DNA from: Gammaproteobacteria bacterium
GTDB taxonomy: Bacteria; Pseudomonadota; Gammaproteobacteria; Steroidobacterales; Foliamicaceae
Direction of reading: 5' to 3'
NCBI GenBank assembly: GCA_011523505.1
Contig: WTGP01000008.1
Location: 62,001 to 126,000 of the forward strand
DNA length: 64,000 nt
Below, in pieces: positions 33,538 to 43,098 of this stretch. The stretch's first letter is position 1; each line of letters starts with the position of its first letter. Position numbers and translations under genes: made by a program. The notes beneath the pieces are model-generated. The model saw only the letters and a list, made by a program, of their open reading frames with translations. It did not search any database and had not been told where the DNA came from.

Positions 33538-34902
33538 TCAGCCGGCGGGCAGAACGTCGCGCAGCAGCCCCCAGAGCACGATCAGGATCAGGATGGGCGC
33601 GAGCCACAGGAGGGCGCGCCAGATCGTGAGAAGCGAACCGCTCAGGGCCGTTTCCGCGCGTGCGGAGCCCAGCGACCAGAAATAGCCCAGGAACACGGCC
33701 AGCAGCAGGGCGTTGACCGGGAGCAGCAGGTTGGCGACCAGGAAATCGACGAGCTGGAAAAGGCCCATCTCGCTGAAAATGCCGCCCAGCGGCTTCACGT
33801 CGGCCCATACGTTGAAAGAGAGTACGAAGACCATGCCGACCGCCCAGGTCAGGCATCCCATTAGCAGCGTTGCCAGCGGACGCGAGAGGAACGTGTCCCG
33901 CGACAGCCAGGCCACGGCCGGCTCGATCATGCCGAATCCGGTCGTGATCGCGGCCAGGCTCAGCATCACGAAGAACAGGGTCCCCAGGAGCACGCCGCCG
34001 GGCATGCCCGCGAACGCGACCGGCAGAGTCTCGAAGATCAGCCCGGGACCGCTGTTGGCTTCCAGCCCCATGGCGAAAACGATGGGGAAGATCGCCATTC
34101 CAGCGAGCAGCGCCACCAGCGAGTCGGCGCCGGCAATGATCGCGCCGGCCCGGGGCAGCGACACGCGCTGTGGCACATAGGCCCCGTACGTGATGAGCAT
34201 GCCCACGCCGATGGCCAGCGAAAAGAGCGCCTGTCCGAGCGCCATCAGCACGCCATCGAGCGTAAGCGCGGAGAAGTCGGCGCTGAACAGGAACGCCATT
34301 CCTCGGCCGAAGTCGCCCGCGATCGCGGCCCAGCCCACCAGCACCAGCAGCAGCGCGAACAGGCCCGGCATCATCAACTTGCTGGCCCGTTCCAGGCCCT
34401 TTCGGACCCCGCCGGCGATGACCGCCACCACGATGGCGATGAACAACCCGTGCCAGAACATGAGACGCCAGGGGTCGCTCAACAACTCTCCGAACAACGC
34501 CTGTGAGCCCTCGGCGCTGATGCCCCGGAACGTGCCCTGCGCCGCCAGCAGCGTGTAGTTCAGTGACCAGCCGGCGACGATGCTGTAGTAGGTGATGCCC
34601 ACCAGCGGAACGAGGATCGACAACCAGCCGATAAGCACCCAGGCGCCGCTTCGCCCTTCGCGCGAGGCCACTTCGCGCATGGTGTGGACGGCGTTTCGCC
34701 CGCCGCGCCGGCCCAGCGCCAGTTCGCCGACAACCAGCGGCAGGCCAAGCAGCAGCACCCAGCCGACGTACACCAGAACGAACGCGCTTCCGCCGTTGCT
34801 GCCGGCGATATAGGGGAAGCGCCACAGGTTGCCTAGACCGACCGCCGCCCCGACCGACGCCAGGATAAAGCCCCGCGTGGACGACCAGGTTTCCGTCTTC
34901 AT
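33538..34902 (-). CDS. Sodium-dependent NSS/SLC6-family transporter
   Basis: A 454-residue polytopic membrane protein of the neurotransmitter:sodium symporter family. The signature first helix reads SVGAAVGLGNLWRFPYIAGS followed by NGGSAF, and WVLIGWLSILVPLVGITYYS lies in TM3. About 11-12 membrane segments are present, as in bacterial LeuT-like proteins. It imports an amino acid or similar zwitterion with Na+; substrate unknown. It lies between a terminator abutting its start codon and the tRNA-Leu gene, on the same strand as both. Confidence 0.92.
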   Translation of the reverse strand: MKTETWSSTRGFILASVGAAVGLGNLWRFPYIAGSNGGSAFVLVYVGWVLLLGLPLVVGELALGRRGGRNAVHTMREVASREGRSGAWVLIGWLSILVPLVGITYYSIVAGWSLNYTLLAAQGTFRGISAEGSQALFGELLSDPWRLMFWHGLFIAIVVAVIAGGVRKGLERASKLMMPGLFALLLVLVGWAAIAGDFGRGMAFLFSADFSALTLDGVLMALGQALFSLAIGVGMLITYGAYVPQRVSLPRAGAIIAGADSLVALLAGMAIFPIVFAMGLEANSGPGLIFETLPVAFAGMPGGVLLGTLFFVMLSLAAITTGFGMIEPAVAWLSRDTFLSRPLATLLMGCLTWAVGMVFVLSFNVWADVKPLGGIFSEMGLFQLVDFLVANLLLPVNALLLAVFLGYFWSLGSARAETALSGSLLTIWRALLWLAPILILIVLWGLLRDVLPAG

Positions 34903-34906
34903 GGCG

Positions 34907-34944
34907 AAAAAATACCACTCCCCCTGCCGCAGGGGGAGTGGTAT
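34907..34944 (-). terminator. Rho-independent terminator after TonB receptor
   Basis: On the minus strand, ATACCACTCCCCCTG, a CGG loop and CAGGGGGAGTGGTAT form a perfect 15-bp stem followed by six T residues. It lies between the TonB receptor stop and the NSS transporter ATG, with the T-run ending only four bases before that ATG. It should end receptor transcription; the transporter then needs read-through or a promoter within the stem region. Confidence 0.88.
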
Positions 34945-34988
34945 GAGTCTCCCCTCCTCACAAAAAGGGGATCAAGTCAAGGCTGCGC

Positions 34989-37418
34989 CTAGCCGCCGAA
35001 CGCCTGCGTTACCGCAAGACCGACGGTGCGCGGACGGCTCGTGATCTTGTTGGTGGGCTGACCGCCGCCGGTCCCGATCGAGATGTCCGGCTGCTCGTCG
35101 GCAATGTTCTCGAGGAACAGTTGCAGGTCCAGCCCGCGCTCCTGGTTGCTGAAGCCCAGACGGGCGTTGAACAACTGGAAGGAGTCCTTGAAGCGGTTGT
35201 TTCCGGCGGTGGGCCGCAGTTGCGTCCAGGAACTGCCCTTGTGACTGCCTTCCACGCGCACAAAGGCGTCCCAGCCGGCGATGGGCGGCTGGAAGTTGTA
35301 TTGCGCCATGAAACTTGCGGTCATTTCCGGAATCTCCGGAATCTTGTCGCCGGCCTTGCCTGGTGCGACCACCGAGTCCGACACCTGGTCCTCGGACAGC
35401 TCACGCTTGCCGAGGAAGGTCAGCGCGGCCGTGAGGTCCACGCTGCCGAAGCGTCCGATCAACTCGGTCTCGACGCCGTTCACTTCGGCCTCGCCGGCGT
35501 TACCGATGAAACCGAACGCGCCGGTCGGATCCTGTCCGGCCACCTGCAGGTTTTCCCAGGTCATGAAGAACGCCGCATTGTTCCACTGCACGGCGCCGCC
35601 CATCCATTGCGACTTCACGCCGATCTCGTAGCTGGTGACCTTGTCCGCCTCGAACAGGGGCGGCACGCCGGCCTCCGCCGATGCGGGATTGTTGATGATG
35701 CCGGGGTTGTTGGTGCCGCCCAGGCGATAGCCCTCGGAACGGGTCCCGTAAACCGTCAGCTCCTCGTTCGGCTGCCAGCGCAGCACGACCCGGGTGGTAA
35801 TTTCGTCGTCATCGATCTCAAGCTCATCGGTGCGCCCGTCCGGCGGATTGGGCGCGAAGGCCGCGAAATTGAAGACCGTGTCGCCGATCTCGAACTGCTC
35901 CACCTGGAACCAGCGTATGCCCACGCCCAGTTCCCACTGGTCGTTGAACTGATAGCTGGCGTCCGCGAACACCGCGCTTTCGGTGATGTCCTTGTCGGCG
36001 AAGCGGGCGAACACACAGGGGTGGCAGCCGGGAATGCCCGCGCCCGGCTCGCTGGTCGGCGGGAAGGTGTAGGGAGTGCCGGGATCGTAGGTCAACCCGT
36101 CCGAGTTGATGACCGGCACGAAGCTCTGGAAAACGGAGTTCCGCTCGCGCGAGAACACGCCCCCCACCCATTGCAGCGCGCTCTCGCCGGCCGACGTCAG
36201 GCGCACTTCGAACGCATTCTGTTCAAGACTCTGGCGCTGGTCGGTGAGCGCGTAGATCAGGTCGGCCCGCTCGGTGAAGAAGTTGTACGCCGGAGAGCTG
36301 GCGCCTTCGTACAGGAACGTGATGATCCAGGTGGAGTCGAATTTGAACTCGAAGTCCCGCTCATAGCGCGAGGCGGTGGCCGTCAGCGTCGCGAATCCGA
36401 GGTCCAGGTCGCCGGTGACGCTGAAGATGTTCTGCTCGTCCGGCTTGAAGGTCTGGGCGTAATCGCCGACCAGGAACTCGCCCGTGTGGAAATGCGTGAA
36501 ACCCGACACACTGTCCTTGTCGCCGTTGTCGCTTACGCCGCGCTCGTCGTAGGTGTCATACGGGTGATAGCGGTTGTCCCCCGCCAGGTAACGGTCCTGC
36601 CACCAGTACTGGGCGTTGATTTCAAGAACATCGCTGGGCCGCCAGAGGAAGTTGGCCCGGAACCCGCGTGTATCGACGTAGTTGAAGTCCTGGAGATTCA
36701 GACAAGCCAGTTCAACGCCCGGATCGCGCGGGTCCTCCGCGGGGTTGACCGGACGGCAACGATTGTTCTCCAGCCAGCCGGCGTCCTCCACGTTGTAGGC
36801 CACCAGGCGCATTCCGATCGTGTCGGACAGCGGCAGATTGACCACGCCGTGGCCGCTCCAGTTGTAGTCGTTGGAGTGCGAGGTCTGTCCCAACTGCCCG
36901 CCCAGCGTCGCGCTGAACGCTTCCAGGTCCGGCTTGGCGGTGATGAAACGCATGGTTCCGCTCTGGGAATTGGCGCCGAAGGTCGTTCCCTGTGGTCCGC
37001 GAAGCGCCTCGATGCGCTCCATGTCGAACAGTTTCAGGTCGGTCGTTTGCGAGCCGCTGTTTGAAGTCGAACTCTGAATACCGGGCAGCGGCACTTCGTC
37101 GTAATAGACGGCGACCTGTTGCTGGCCGGCGGACTGGATTCCGCGCATGACGTAGCGGCGCTGTCCGGGGCCGGTGTCAAGGAAAGTCAGACCCGGCACC
37201 TGGTAGGCGAAGTCCTCGAAATCGAGGACCTGCATGTCCTCCAGGGTTTCCTGGGTAAACGCGGTAACGGTCACAGGCACGTCCTGAAGGCGCTCCGCGC
37301 CGAACTTCCGGGCGGTAACCACGATCTCCTCGATCGCTCCATCGGAATCCTGCGCGTAACCGGGGACGCCAATCAACATTACAGCCGCGGCTCCCATCAA
37401 AGTAAAACGAAGCCTCAT
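34989..37418 (-). CDS. TonB-dependent outer-membrane receptor
   Basis: About 809 residues. A Sec signal (LRFTLMGAAAVMLIGVPGYAQ) precedes the TonB-box-like IEEIVVTARKFGAE. The plug motif is MERIEALRGPQGTTFGANSQ, and the barrel ends in a C-terminal strand RPRTVGLAVTQAFGG. GGAGGA sits 7 bp before the ATG at 37418, so the longer TTG-initiated frame to 37433 is rejected. Ligand unknown. The 647-residue plus-strand ORF opposite it is a codon-bias shadow. It is divergent from two amidohydrolases, which may process what it imports. Confidence 0.92.
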   Translation of the reverse strand: MRLRFTLMGAAAVMLIGVPGYAQDSDGAIEEIVVTARKFGAERLQDVPVTVTAFTQETLEDMQVLDFEDFAYQVPGLTFLDTGPGQRRYVMRGIQSAGQQQVAVYYDEVPLPGIQSSTSNSGSQTTDLKLFDMERIEALRGPQGTTFGANSQSGTMRFITAKPDLEAFSATLGGQLGQTSHSNDYNWSGHGVVNLPLSDTIGMRLVAYNVEDAGWLENNRCRPVNPAEDPRDPGVELACLNLQDFNYVDTRGFRANFLWRPSDVLEINAQYWWQDRYLAGDNRYHPYDTYDERGVSDNGDKDSVSGFTHFHTGEFLVGDYAQTFKPDEQNIFSVTGDLDLGFATLTATASRYERDFEFKFDSTWIITFLYEGASSPAYNFFTERADLIYALTDQRQSLEQNAFEVRLTSAGESALQWVGGVFSRERNSVFQSFVPVINSDGLTYDPGTPYTFPPTSEPGAGIPGCHPCVFARFADKDITESAVFADASYQFNDQWELGVGIRWFQVEQFEIGDTVFNFAAFAPNPPDGRTDELEIDDDEITTRVVLRWQPNEELTVYGTRSEGYRLGGTNNPGIINNPASAEAGVPPLFEADKVTSYEIGVKSQWMGGAVQWNNAAFFMTWENLQVAGQDPTGAFGFIGNAGEAEVNGVETELIGRFGSVDLTAALTFLGKRELSEDQVSDSVVAPGKAGDKIPEIPEMTASFMAQYNFQPPIAGWDAFVRVEGSHKGSSWTQLRPTAGNNRFKDSFQLFNARLGFSNQERGLDLQLFLENIADEQPDISIGTGGGQPTNKITSRPRTVGLAVTQAFGG

Positions 37419-37572
37419 GGCGAAGTCCTCCAAAAGCTGAGTTTCGATTCTAGCACGCGGGCAGAAAGCCGAAATTCAGGAAAATCCAAGAAGTTGCGAA
37501 GACTTTTCCTGCTGTCCGGGCGAACCCCGGGAAGGCTGCTACACTGATCGAATTGTCTTGAGGAGGATCATC

Positions 37573-38934
37573 ATGGCCTGCATTTCACGCCTCCTGTTCG
37601 CCGCGTGCTTTCTGTCGATTGCCGTCCCCGGATCCGCAGCGGACTACAACCGCGCCCCGGACTACCGGCCGTTTCCCGGCTACACGCTGATCCAGGCCGG
37701 AACGCTGCTGGCCGTGCCCGGCGAGGAGTCGGTCGCCGGCCAGACGGTGGTCGTGCGCAACGGCCGGGTGGTCGCGATCGAGGACGGCTGGATCGAGCAA
37801 TGGTCCGGCGGCGACGAGGCGCCGGCCAGGGTTCTCGATCTGCGCGACCGCTTTGTGATGCCCGGCTTCATCGACCTGCACGTGCACCTGCTGTCGCAGT
37901 CGGGCGGCGACCGCAAGGGCCAGTTCGTCGAGCGGGCCGACTCGTACTTCGCACTGCAGGGCTCGCAGTTCGCGCGCTGGACGCTGGAAGCCGGGTTTAC
38001 GACCGTGCGCGACCTCGGCGCCCGCGGCGAAGCGATCTTCGCGTTGCGGGACGGCGTGCGCGACGGGCTTGTTCCCGGCCCGCGCATTCTTGCGGCCGGC
38101 CAGGCCATCACACCCAGCGGCGGCCACGGCGACATCCACGGATATCGCATCGAAATTCTGCGTGCCCTGCCTGCGCTCGGGACCTGCGACGGCCCGGACG
38201 ACTGCCGCAGGGCCGTGCGCCAGATGGTGAAGCGGGGCGCCGACGTGATCAAGGTCACGGCGACCGGCGGCGTGCTGAGCGAGACCGCGACAGGCACCGG
38301 CCAGCAGTTCACGCAGGAAGAACTCGATGCCATTGCCGAGACGGCGCATGCGCTGGGACGCAAGGTCACCGCGCATGCGCACGCCAAGGAAGGCATAGAA
38401 GCGGCCCTGCGCGCGGGCTTCGATTCCATCGAACACGCCATGTGGGCCGACGAGGGAACCATGGAGCTCTTCCTTGAGACTGACGCCTGGATGGTGCCGA
38501 CGGTCTACCCCATAACGGCGGTAGGCGACACGCCGGAGAAAATGAGGGCCGGCCCCTTCGGCAATCTGCCCCCGCCGATCATGGAGAAACTCCTTCAGCT
38601 GGGTCGTCAGCCCAAGGACATGGTGGCCCTGGCCCACAGCATGGGCGTGAAGATCGCGCTGGGCACCGATTCGGCCGTCTCGCCGCATGGCGAGAACGCC
38701 AACGAGTTCATCGAATACGTCAACGCAGGGATGACGCCGATGCAGGCCCTGATGTCGGGCACGGTCCACGCCGCCGAAGCCACCGGCATCTCCGAACTGA
38801 CGGGCTCCCTCGAGCCCGGCAAGGCCGCCGACCTGGTGGCGCTTGCGGGCAACCCGCTGGACGACATCAGCGCGGTGCTGGACGTGCGCCTCGTGATGCG
38901 CGACGGCATCGTATTCAAACACCTGGAGGACTAG
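37573..38934 (+). CDS. Secreted amidohydrolase, imidazolonepropionase-like
   Basis: About 453 residues with a Sec signal (LLFAACFLSIAVPGSAAD). The metal site shows GFIDLHVHLL, a lysine in ADVIKVTATGG, histidines in KVTAHAHAKEG and SIEHAMW, and the aspartate in ALGTDSAVS, so a binuclear amidohydrolase is intact. Family members hydrolyse cyclic amides or dipeptides (Xaa-Pro/Xaa-Arg type); substrate unknown. GAGGAGG precedes the ATG at 37573, so I reject the TTG start at 37558. The next amidohydrolase follows after 2 bp, making an operon. Confidence 0.88.
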   Translation: MACISRLLFAACFLSIAVPGSAADYNRAPDYRPFPGYTLIQAGTLLAVPGEESVAGQTVVVRNGRVVAIEDGWIEQWSGGDEAPARVLDLRDRFVMPGFIDLHVHLLSQSGGDRKGQFVERADSYFALQGSQFARWTLEAGFTTVRDLGARGEAIFALRDGVRDGLVPGPRILAAGQAITPSGGHGDIHGYRIEILRALPALGTCDGPDDCRRAVRQMVKRGADVIKVTATGGVLSETATGTGQQFTQEELDAIAETAHALGRKVTAHAHAKEGIEAALRAGFDSIEHAMWADEGTMELFLETDAWMVPTVYPITAVGDTPEKMRAGPFGNLPPPIMEKLLQLGRQPKDMVALAHSMGVKIALGTDSAVSPHGENANEFIEYVNAGMTPMQALMSGTVHAAEATGISELTGSLEPGKAADLVALAGNPLDDISAVLDVRLVMRDGIVFKHLED

Positions 38935-38936
38935 AC

Positions 38937-40289
38937 ATGACTCCGATTCGCTCCCACCTGTTCGCCGGGCTGCTTTTTGCATTCACGGCTACATCGACCG
39001 CCGGCGCACAGGACCTGCTGGTCGAGAACGTTTCTCTGCTAGACGGCACGGGCGGCCCCGCCGTTGCCGGAATGTGGGTGGCCGTAGAGGACGGGCGCAT
39101 CACCGCCGTGGACAACGCGCCGCTCGAAGCGCCGGACGGCGCCGTTGTGCTGAATGGCGAAGGCCGCTACCTGATGCCCGGCATGGTGGACATGCACATC
39201 CACCTGCGAGGCGGCGTGCGCACACCGCCCGAAGGATTGCAGGAACCGCCCTCCCCCAACTTCGAAGAAGGCATTCAGGCACTGCATGGCTATCTGTACA
39301 GCGGCTTCACCATGCTGTACGACGCCGGCAACGACCCCGACTTCATCCTGAAGCTGCGGGAACAGGAGCGCGCCGGAGAGATCGAAAGCCCGCGCATATT
39401 CGCCACCGGCGGGATCGTGACCTATCCGGGCAGCCACGGAAGCTCCGCAGGCGCCACGCTGGTGGATGACTGGCCGGAGGCCAAGCCCTTGCTGGACGCG
39501 CACATCGCGCGCGAACCGGACGTGCTCAAGCTCACCTACGAGGAGCGCGGCTGGGGCTCGCGTCCCACCATTCCGCGCCTGCCGGTCGAATTGATGCAGA
39601 CCATCGTGGAGTACTACAACGAGCGCGGCATCCGCACCACCGTACACACGTCCAGCGAACTGCGCGCCCGCCAGGCCATTTTCGCCGGCGTGGACACGCT
39701 GGCGCACCCGATCATCCAGGGCCCGGTTACCGAGCAATTCGCCCGCCTGATGGCCGCCAAGGGCGTTCCCATGGTCACCACGCTCACGATCGGCGAGAAC
39801 TACGCACGGCTGGTCGAGCAGCCCGAGTACCTGGACCAGCCGCTCTACCAGGCCGCGATCGACCCGGACGAAATCGAGACGCTCAGGACCGAGACCCGCG
39901 CGGAATACGAGGCGCGTCCCTGGACCTGGTGGATGAAGGTGATGACCGAAATCGCCAAGGAAAACGTGCGGATGGTCCACGCCGCGGGCGGAGTCCTGGT
40001 GGCCGGATCGGACCAGAGCTCAGGGCCTGCGGGACACCGCGAACTGGAACTGCTGCAGGACGCGGGTATCGCGGCTGTCGACATCATCCCCATCGCAACG
40101 CTGAACGGCGCGATTTTCCTCGGCATGCAACACAAGTTCGGATCGATCGAACCGGGCAAGTACGCGGACATGGTGCTGCTTGACGCCAATCCGGCCGAGG
40201 ACATCAACAATGCCAAGGCCATCGTGGAGGTCATCAAGGGCGGCCGCGTAATCGACCGCTCCGCCCTGAGCCTGCCCGTCAACCGCTGA
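38937..40289 (+). CDS. Secreted amidohydrolase family protein
   Basis: A 450-residue paralogous amidohydrolase with a Sec signal (FAGLLFAFTATSTAGAQD). Metal-site elements are GMVDMHIHLRGG, a lysine in DVLKLTYEE, TTVHTSSE, LAHPI and AGSDQSSGP. It begins 2 bp after the upstream amidohydrolase, with GGAGGA at the right spacing, so the two are co-translated. The substrate is unknown; a periplasmic pair of different specificity is likely. Confidence 0.86.
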   Translation: MTPIRSHLFAGLLFAFTATSTAGAQDLLVENVSLLDGTGGPAVAGMWVAVEDGRITAVDNAPLEAPDGAVVLNGEGRYLMPGMVDMHIHLRGGVRTPPEGLQEPPSPNFEEGIQALHGYLYSGFTMLYDAGNDPDFILKLREQERAGEIESPRIFATGGIVTYPGSHGSSAGATLVDDWPEAKPLLDAHIAREPDVLKLTYEERGWGSRPTIPRLPVELMQTIVEYYNERGIRTTVHTSSELRARQAIFAGVDTLAHPIIQGPVTEQFARLMAAKGVPMVTTLTIGENYARLVEQPEYLDQPLYQAAIDPDEIETLRTETRAEYEARPWTWWMKVMTEIAKENVRMVHAAGGVLVAGSDQSSGPAGHRELELLQDAGIAAVDIIPIATLNGAIFLGMQHKFGSIEPGKYADMVLLDANPAEDINNAKAIVEVIKGGRVIDRSALSLPVNR

Positions 40290-40294
40290 CCCTC

Positions 40295-40317
40295 CGGGAG
40301 CGAGGGCGTCCCGCTCT
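40295..40317. repeat. REP-like palindromic repeat copy
   Basis: CCGGGAGCGAGGGCGTCCCG lies between convergent genes. It matches the reverse complement of part of the ccmB-ccmC intergenic repeat at 17 of about 20 positions, and related GC-rich sequence recurs near 47050. Confidence 0.5.
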
Positions 40318-40350
40318 CAGGGAAGACTGGAAGCCTACCCTGGCCGGGAG

Positions 40351-41880
40351 CTAAAAGGCGCGCTGTATTCGCTGCCGGTAACGCGCCTCGATGAAGTCGA
40401 GCCGCTCGCGGGCGACGCCCCGGCGAACTTCGTCCTCAATGCCGAAAACGAGCCAGCGGTCGTCTTCCTGACGGTATTCCGGCCATTGCAGGCGGCCGCC
40501 CCCGTTCGGATTGCCGTTGCGCGCAAAGTCGAGCCAATAGCCGAACAGGCGTCCCGCCAGCGCCTGCTGCCCGGCATCGGGCAGGTCCGCCCCGGAAAAG
40601 AGCAGCCTGCGGTCGTAACCGTGCGGCGCGCCCGGCGAGTCGTTCGGGGGCCCCGCGACGGGCACATCCAGGTAGTAGATCCATGCCCGGGAGTTCCTGC
40701 GCGCCATTCCCTTGGCGAGCGCCCGGGCGGCAAGCAGATAACGGTTGTCCCCGAACAGGCGCTTGATGCCGACAGCCGGAGACTTGTCGAAGTCTTCCCG
40801 GTAAAGCGCCCGCACAGCGGGAAAGTCGGCGCCCCAGATGCGTTCGTACGCTTCCGTCGATATCCCCGAAACCGGCATGATGATGCCTTCGTAACTGGTC
40901 CCGCCGGTCATGACGGGAACATCGTGCTGTTGGCCGGCCAGAAAAAGGATGCCGGGTTCTTCACGCAGCGTGACGCCATCGACCAGCGGCAGGTGAAAAC
41001 CCTCTACCGCTCTCATCAGCGCCATGGCGTCCAGGGCCCGCAACTCTTCAGCCGTTGCCGCGTCGGGAGAAACGCGTTCGATCAGTTCCAGGGCCAGCGA
41101 CTCCGCGCTTTGCGCGGGATTCAGGTCCATGCCCAGCGGGCCGGGCGTGGAAGCGCCGGCGGTACGCGGAAGGGCCCAGGTGCCGTAACCGCTCTGCGCG
41201 ATGGCGCCGTGGAAAAGCCCTTGCGCCGCTTCGTTCGCCAGCAGCATGCTCACCGCCATCCCGCCCGCGGACACGCCGAAGACGGTTACCCTGCCCGGAT
41301 CGCCGCCAAAGGCGGATATGTTGTCCCGCACCCATTCCAGCGCCATGACCATGTCCAGCAGGCCGAAGTTGGCTACCGGGCCCTCCAGCGCGGGATGCGC
41401 GAAGAAACCGAGCGGTCCCAGCCGGTAGTTGATTGAAACGAAGACGACGCCGCTCGCCGCGAACAATCCGCCCGGCACATCGCTGGAACCCGCAACGAAG
41501 CCGCCGCCATGAATCCAGACCATGACGGGACGTGCGCCGCCGTCCACGGCGGGCGTCCAGACATTGAGCGTCAGGCAGTCTTCGTCCATCAACCTCGTGG
41601 GCCGGACCTGGGGACAGGACGGGCCGAAATCGAGCGCCTGGCGTACGCCTGCGTGCTTCGGCGCGGCCTGCGGCGGCAGCCAGCGCCTATGTCCGGTCGG
41701 CGCCATGCCGTAGGGAATGCCGCGAAAGACAAGCGCGCCGTTCTCGACGGTCCCTTCAAACGCGCCTTGCGGCGTTGCAACTACGCTTTCTGCAGGCTGC
41801 GCACCAGCCTCAAGCACCCAAAGAAGGAATGCGCCAAGCAGTAGGCGGGCGCTAACTTTGCGGCTATCCGGAACCTGCAT
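40351..41880 (-). CDS. Type B carboxylesterase, secreted
   Basis: About 509 residues. A Sec signal (LLLGAFLLWVLEAGAQ) starts the chain. Type B esterase features are GIPYGMAP, DEDCLTLNVWTP, the oxyanion motif IHGGGFVAG, the nucleophile elbow GVSAGGM, an acidic residue in GTSYEG and the histidine in APHGYDR. It hydrolyses carboxylic esters in the periplasm. The ORF track extends it to 42411, but that reads into the aminotransferase in another frame; ATG 41880 gives the family length. Confidence 0.88.
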   Translation of the reverse strand: MQVPDSRKVSARLLLGAFLLWVLEAGAQPAESVVATPQGAFEGTVENGALVFRGIPYGMAPTGHRRWLPPQAAPKHAGVRQALDFGPSCPQVRPTRLMDEDCLTLNVWTPAVDGGARPVMVWIHGGGFVAGSSDVPGGLFAASGVVFVSINYRLGPLGFFAHPALEGPVANFGLLDMVMALEWVRDNISAFGGDPGRVTVFGVSAGGMAVSMLLANEAAQGLFHGAIAQSGYGTWALPRTAGASTPGPLGMDLNPAQSAESLALELIERVSPDAATAEELRALDAMALMRAVEGFHLPLVDGVTLREEPGILFLAGQQHDVPVMTGGTSYEGIIMPVSGISTEAYERIWGADFPAVRALYREDFDKSPAVGIKRLFGDNRYLLAARALAKGMARRNSRAWIYYLDVPVAGPPNDSPGAPHGYDRRLLFSGADLPDAGQQALAGRLFGYWLDFARNGNPNGGGRLQWPEYRQEDDRWLVFGIEDEVRRGVARERLDFIEARYRQRIQRAF

Positions 41881-41906
41881 TCTCGGGCGGGACCGAAAGT
41901 GCCGCT

Positions 41907-43082
41907 CTATCTTCGGCGCGCGGCGAAGAAGGCGTGCATGCGATTCATCGCCTCTTCCAGACGCTCGTAGGGCTCGGCGCCGAAACACACGCGCAGGTGC
42001 CCCGCCCCCGCCCGCCCATAGAACGATCCCTCTTCCACGCACACGCTGGTCTCCTTGAGCAAGGCCCGCGCCAGGGCGGCGTCGTCCCAGCCGGTCCCGG
42101 AAATGTCCGGAAAGGCGTAGATGCTGCCTTCCGGCGCCGGACAGCGCACGCCCGGCATCTCGTTCATGCGTTCCACCACGAGGTCGCGGCGGCGACAGTC
42201 CTCGCGCACCATTTCCTCGACTGCCTCCTGGGGGCCGGACACGGCCGCGCGTCCGCCCTCCTGGATGAACACGTTCACGTGGGCGATGTCGTTCTTCGAG
42301 ATCTTCAGCATGGCGTCGATGAACCGCCCGGGCGCCACGGCATAGCCCATTCGCCAGCCGTCCATCGCATACGCCTTGGTGAAGGCGAAGTGGGTAATGG
42401 TCCGCTCCCACATGCCGGGCAGCGAAGCGATGCTGATGTGCCGGGCGCCGTCGAAGACGATCTGTTCATAGACCTCGTCGGACATCACCAGAAGGTCGTG
42501 TTCGATCGCGATGTCCGCCAGTTCCTGCAGTTCTTCGCGGGTATAAACGCGTCCCGTGGGGTTGGCCGGGTTGACCAGGATGATCATGCGGGTGCGGGGG
42601 TTCAGTCGTTCGCGGATCGCCGCCCCGTCGAGCGCAAAATTCCGCGAACGGTCGAGGGGCGCCGTCACCACCACGCCTCCAGCCAGCTCGATCTTGTTGA
42701 TGTGCTGCGGATAATACGGAGAAAGCAGCATGACCTCGTCGCCCGGGTCCAGCGCGGCCATGCAGCTGATATAGGCCCCGTGCGTCAGGCCGCTGGTCAC
42801 CAGGATTTCGTTGGGAGCCGCCTCAATGCCGTTCCGGGCGGCCAGCTTCTCCGCCAGCGCCCGGCGAAACGGCTCGTTGCCCAGGAAGTCCCCGTAATGC
42901 ACCATGCCGGAGTCCAGGGCCGCCTTGCAGGCCTCCTTGATATGCGCCGGCGTGTCGAAACTGGGCATGCCCACTTCCAGGTGGATCACGTCGATCCCCC
43001 GCGCCATGAGCGGCAGGGCCTCTTCATACATGCCGAAGCTCTTCTCCGAGCTCTGCACGATCCGGTCTGCGGGCCATTTCAT
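41907..43082 (-). CDS. PLP-dependent aminotransferase, class I/II
   Basis: About 391 residues, fold-type I. Landmarks are IHLEVGMPSFDTP, NPANPTGRVY, DEVYEQIVFD and the lysine in FAFTKAYAMDGWRMGY, with GHLRVCFGAE at the C-terminus. It is not closely similar to the aminotransferase at 5283. The substrate is unknown. The ATG at 43082 lies 16 bp after the sulfatase stop; the track extension to 43361 reads through the sulfatase gene and is rejected. Probably one operon: sulfatase, aminotransferase, carboxylesterase. Confidence 0.87.
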   Translation of the reverse strand: MKWPADRIVQSSEKSFGMYEEALPLMARGIDVIHLEVGMPSFDTPAHIKEACKAALDSGMVHYGDFLGNEPFRRALAEKLAARNGIEAAPNEILVTSGLTHGAYISCMAALDPGDEVMLLSPYYPQHINKIELAGGVVVTAPLDRSRNFALDGAAIRERLNPRTRMIILVNPANPTGRVYTREELQELADIAIEHDLLVMSDEVYEQIVFDGARHISIASLPGMWERTITHFAFTKAYAMDGWRMGYAVAPGRFIDAMLKISKNDIAHVNVFIQEGGRAAVSGPQEAVEEMVREDCRRRDLVVERMNEMPGVRCPAPEGSIYAFPDISGTGWDDAALARALLKETSVCVEEGSFYGRAGAGHLRVCFGAEPYERLEEAMNRMHAFFAARRR

Positions 43083-43098
43083 ACGAGATATTGTCGCA

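Noticed and set aside
35121-37064. 647-residue plus-strand ORF opposite the TonB receptor
   Set aside because: Shadow of the receptor; no domain, no ribosome site.
37585-38982. 465-residue minus-strand ORF opposite the amidohydrolase
   Set aside because: Antisense shadow; amidohydrolase metal motifs lie on the other strand.
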